8,325 bases of DNA from Candidatus Zipacnadia bacterium (lineage in GTDB: Bacteria > Armatimonadota > Zipacnadia > Zipacnadales > Zipacnadaceae), in assembly GCA_029821515.1 (NCBI GenBank), contig JALGTD010000084.1, positions 1-8,325 of the forward strand, written 5' to 3'. Positions 6,980 to 8,325 of this stretch are shown piece by piece. The position numbers and the translations under genes were made by a program. The first letter of the stretch is position 1; every line of letters begins with the position of its first letter. Under the pieces are notes generated by a model. The model saw only the letters and a list, made by a program, of their open reading frames with translations, searched no databases and had not been told where the DNA came from.

Positions 6980-7705
6980 TCATTTCGCCTCTCGCAAGGG
7001 GCGGAAGAATTCACGAATGTCCTGGGCCATTTGCTCAGCCTTTTCGAAAATGGCGAAGTGTCCACCCCGTGGGAACTCAGTGAACCGCACGACATTGAAG
7101 TACTTCTCGGCCTGCGACCTGATAATGGGCACAATGTCCCTGGGGAAAGCCGCAATGCCGGTGGGTACCTCCATCTTCTGGCCCGGTTCGCGCGTCCAGG
7201 GATGATGATGCGATTCGTAGTATATGCGGATGGCAGAGCAGAAAGTGTTTGTGAGCCAGTAGAGCATTACATTGGTTATCAATTCATCTTTGGAGAATAT
7301 CGTCTCAAAGTTCTCGTCCCAGTCGCTCCATGCTCGAAACTTCTCAATGATCCAGGCGGCCAGGCCCACCGGCGAGTCACTCATTGCATACGCCAAGCTC
7401 TGGGGACGTGTCATATTGATGTGCGCGTAGCCACCCTCATACATCCAATAATGCTCAGCCGCCTTCCAGTATCTGAGTTGATCGGGATCTGTCGGTCGCA
7501 GTGGAGCACCTTGTAGACCAACGCCTCGGATGATATTCGGATCCCGTTCGTCAGGCGGTACCTCGTCACGCATGCGCATGCCCATGTAGTTGATATGAAC
7601 GCCGAGCAGATCCTCCGGGTAGTTGCAGCCGTACGTCCATGCAATAATGCCGCCCCAATCGCCTCCCTGGATACCGTACTGCGGGTAGCCCAGCCCGTTG
7701 ACCAT
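6980..7705 (-). CDS. Epoxide hydrolase (EHN-type), C-terminal catalytic part, frameshifted
   Basis: These 241 residues complete the epoxide hydrolase begun upstream. The nucleophile aspartate is D16 in GIQGGDWGG. The cap region has EGGYAHINMTRPQSLAYAMSDSP, strongly conserved in this family. The catalytic histidine is H216 in EFPRGGHFAIFEK, and D190 in AAFPRDIVP is a candidate for the acidic charge-relay residue. With the two halves joined the protein is about 402 residues, the normal size. The join that keeps family spacing adds one base before TAATG, giving HTESLMVNGLGY; removing the repeated AG also works but leaves the region one residue short. The ATG at 7705 overlaps the stop of the first half, so reinitiation could yield two chains. 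The next gene downstream is the Tdh-like dehydrogenase. Physiological substrate unknown. Confidence 0.85.
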   Translation of the reverse strand: MVNGLGYPQYGIQGGDWGGIIAWTYGCNYPEDLLGVHINYMGMRMRDEVPPDERDPNIIRGVGLQGAPLRPTDPDQLRYWKAAEHYWMYEGGYAHINMTRPQSLAYAMSDSPVGLAAWIIEKFRAWSDWDENFETIFSKDELITNVMLYWLTNTFCSAIRIYYESHHHPWTREPGQKMEVPTGIAAFPRDIVPIIRSQAEKYFNVVRFTEFPRGGHFAIFEKAEQMAQDIREFFRPLREAK

Positions 7706-8187
7706 TAGCTCTCGGTATGCGCATGACGAGGTATATTAAAGCCCTGTTCCATAGGCGGGTCAGAAAAGCCGAAGCCGCACAGTGACGGCGCCACCACTGT
7801 GAAGCAGTCTTCAGGGTTACCGCCGTACGAGATCGGATCAGTTAGCATAGGAATTATTCGCAGCAGGGTAGTGATGGACCAGGGGTAGCCGTGCATTATC
7901 AGTAACGGCAAGGGGTGCGGCCCCCGGCCTTGTTCATGAATGAAATGCACACCCAACCCCCCCACATCTGCCTTGAAATTCGCGAAACTGTTCAGTCTGC
8001 GCTCTTCGGCACGCCAGTCATACTCATTGAGCCAGTAGTCCACCAGTTCTTTCATGTAGGCCAGGTTGGTGCCATAGTCCCACCCGGCATCAGGCAGCTC
8101 GTTGGGCCATTTGACTCTGACTATCCGCTCTTTCAAGTCGGCCAACACTTCGTCCGGTACGCAAATAGTCATAGGCGCAATATGCAT
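7705..8187 (-). CDS. Epoxide hydrolase (EHN-type alpha/beta hydrolase), N-terminal part, frameshifted
   Basis: These 160 residues are the first 40 percent of a microsomal-type epoxide hydrolase, an enzyme that hydrolyses epoxides to diols. The EHN lid domain spans about 4-110, with VPDEVLADLKERI, GWDYGTNLAYMKELVDYW and EYDWRAEERRLNSF. The oxyanion-hole motif HGYP sits at 99-102, followed by IIPMLTDPISYGG and PSLCGFGFSDPP, all in family order. HGYPWS replaces the commoner HGWPGS. The frame stops at a TAA (7705-7707) right after GFNIPRHAHTES, just before the catalytic nucleophile. The second half continues from an ATG that overlaps this stop (TAATG). The ATG at 8187 lies 31 bases after the stop of the upstream partial gene; a purine-rich stretch precedes it. 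ATG at residue 6 is an alternative start. Alone this part cannot be catalytic. Confidence 0.85.
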   Translation of the reverse strand: MHIAPMTICVPDEVLADLKERIVRVKWPNELPDAGWDYGTNLAYMKELVDYWLNEYDWRAEERRLNSFANFKADVGGLGVHFIHEQGRGPHPLPLLIMHGYPWSITTLLRIIPMLTDPISYGGNPEDCFTVVAPSLCGFGFSDPPMEQGFNIPRHAHTES

Positions 8188-8218
8188 TCTTTCTGTCTCT
8201 ACCTTTCTGCGCTCAAAC

Positions 8219-8325
8219 TTACGTCCTCGGCGCGAACCCGGGTGTTTCGTCTCCCGGGCCGTTAGGGAACCAGTATCTGATCTCCAGCTCCACGTCCGAG
8301 ATGCCGAGCGGCAGCTCGCTTTGAA
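8219..8325 (-). CDS. C-terminal end of an unidentified protein, cut by window edge
   Basis: One minus-strand frame is open from the window edge to TAA 8219-8221 and reads as 34 residues including LPLGISDVELEIRYWFP and NGPGDETPGF, ending APRT. The alternation of acidic and aromatic residues looks like real protein, whereas the other two frames give arginine- and serine-rich peptides or an early stop. It ends 31 bases before the epoxide hydrolase start and in the same direction, so it is probably the preceding gene of the same operon. I do not recognise the family from so short a piece. Confidence 0.5.
   Translation of the reverse strand, partial: QSELPLGISDVELEIRYWFPNGPGDETPGFAPRT

Noticed and set aside
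7031..7516. Plus-strand frame of 161 codons opposite the epoxide hydrolase
   Set aside because: It mirrors a strongly conserved minus-strand protein containing the catalytic motifs; no independent coding signal.
1..8325. CRISPR array, tRNA or rRNA genes, riboswitch
   Set aside because: No regularly spaced repeats, no cloverleaf-like segment and no recognisable RNA motif were seen on either strand by eye.

Overview
The window is bacterial DNA of moderately high GC content. It carries a polysaccharide-export gene, a secreted glycoside hydrolase, a transposase remnant, and a long minus-strand run of metabolic genes. A multi-SLBB export protein usually goes with a diderm envelope. A secreted hydrolase, a stand-alone MetH-type activation protein and a Tdh-like dehydrogenase would suit an environmental, possibly anaerobic lineage such as Chloroflexota, Armatimonadota or a diderm-like Bacillota. 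That placement is a guess; nothing here fixes the phylum.

Layout. Bases 1-1289 (minus) hold a Poly_export/SLBB protein that runs off the left edge and is frameshifted at 414-431. An apparently non-coding divergent gap (1290-1676) separates it from a plus-strand secreted clan GH-A-type glycoside hydrolase (1677-3860). Bases 3861-4040 hold nothing convincing. Bases 4041-4319 (plus) are the C-terminal end of a DDE transposase without a start; it meets the minus-strand genes tail to tail and overlaps them by 11 bases. From 8325 down to 4309 five genes lie in one direction with short gaps: the tail of an unidentified protein, an EHN-type epoxide hydrolase split by a frameshift, a Tdh-like zinc dehydrogenase with a frameshifted N-terminus, an M55 (DppA-like) D-aminopeptidase, and a stand-alone MetH activation-domain protein. 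They look like one transcription unit, but I see no single pathway that joins them.

The main observation is that three genes are interrupted, at sites that can be resolved to a few bases. Removing one copy of an exact 8-bp tandem repeat restores the SLBB protein. Removing one 13-bp period restores the N-terminus of the dehydrogenase and puts its zinc cysteine at position 38, as in E. coli Tdh. The epoxide hydrolase needs one base added (or two removed) just before its catalytic half. The other three large genes are intact. This pattern suggests gene decay or slippage-type variation, or sequence/assembly error; reads or related genomes would decide.
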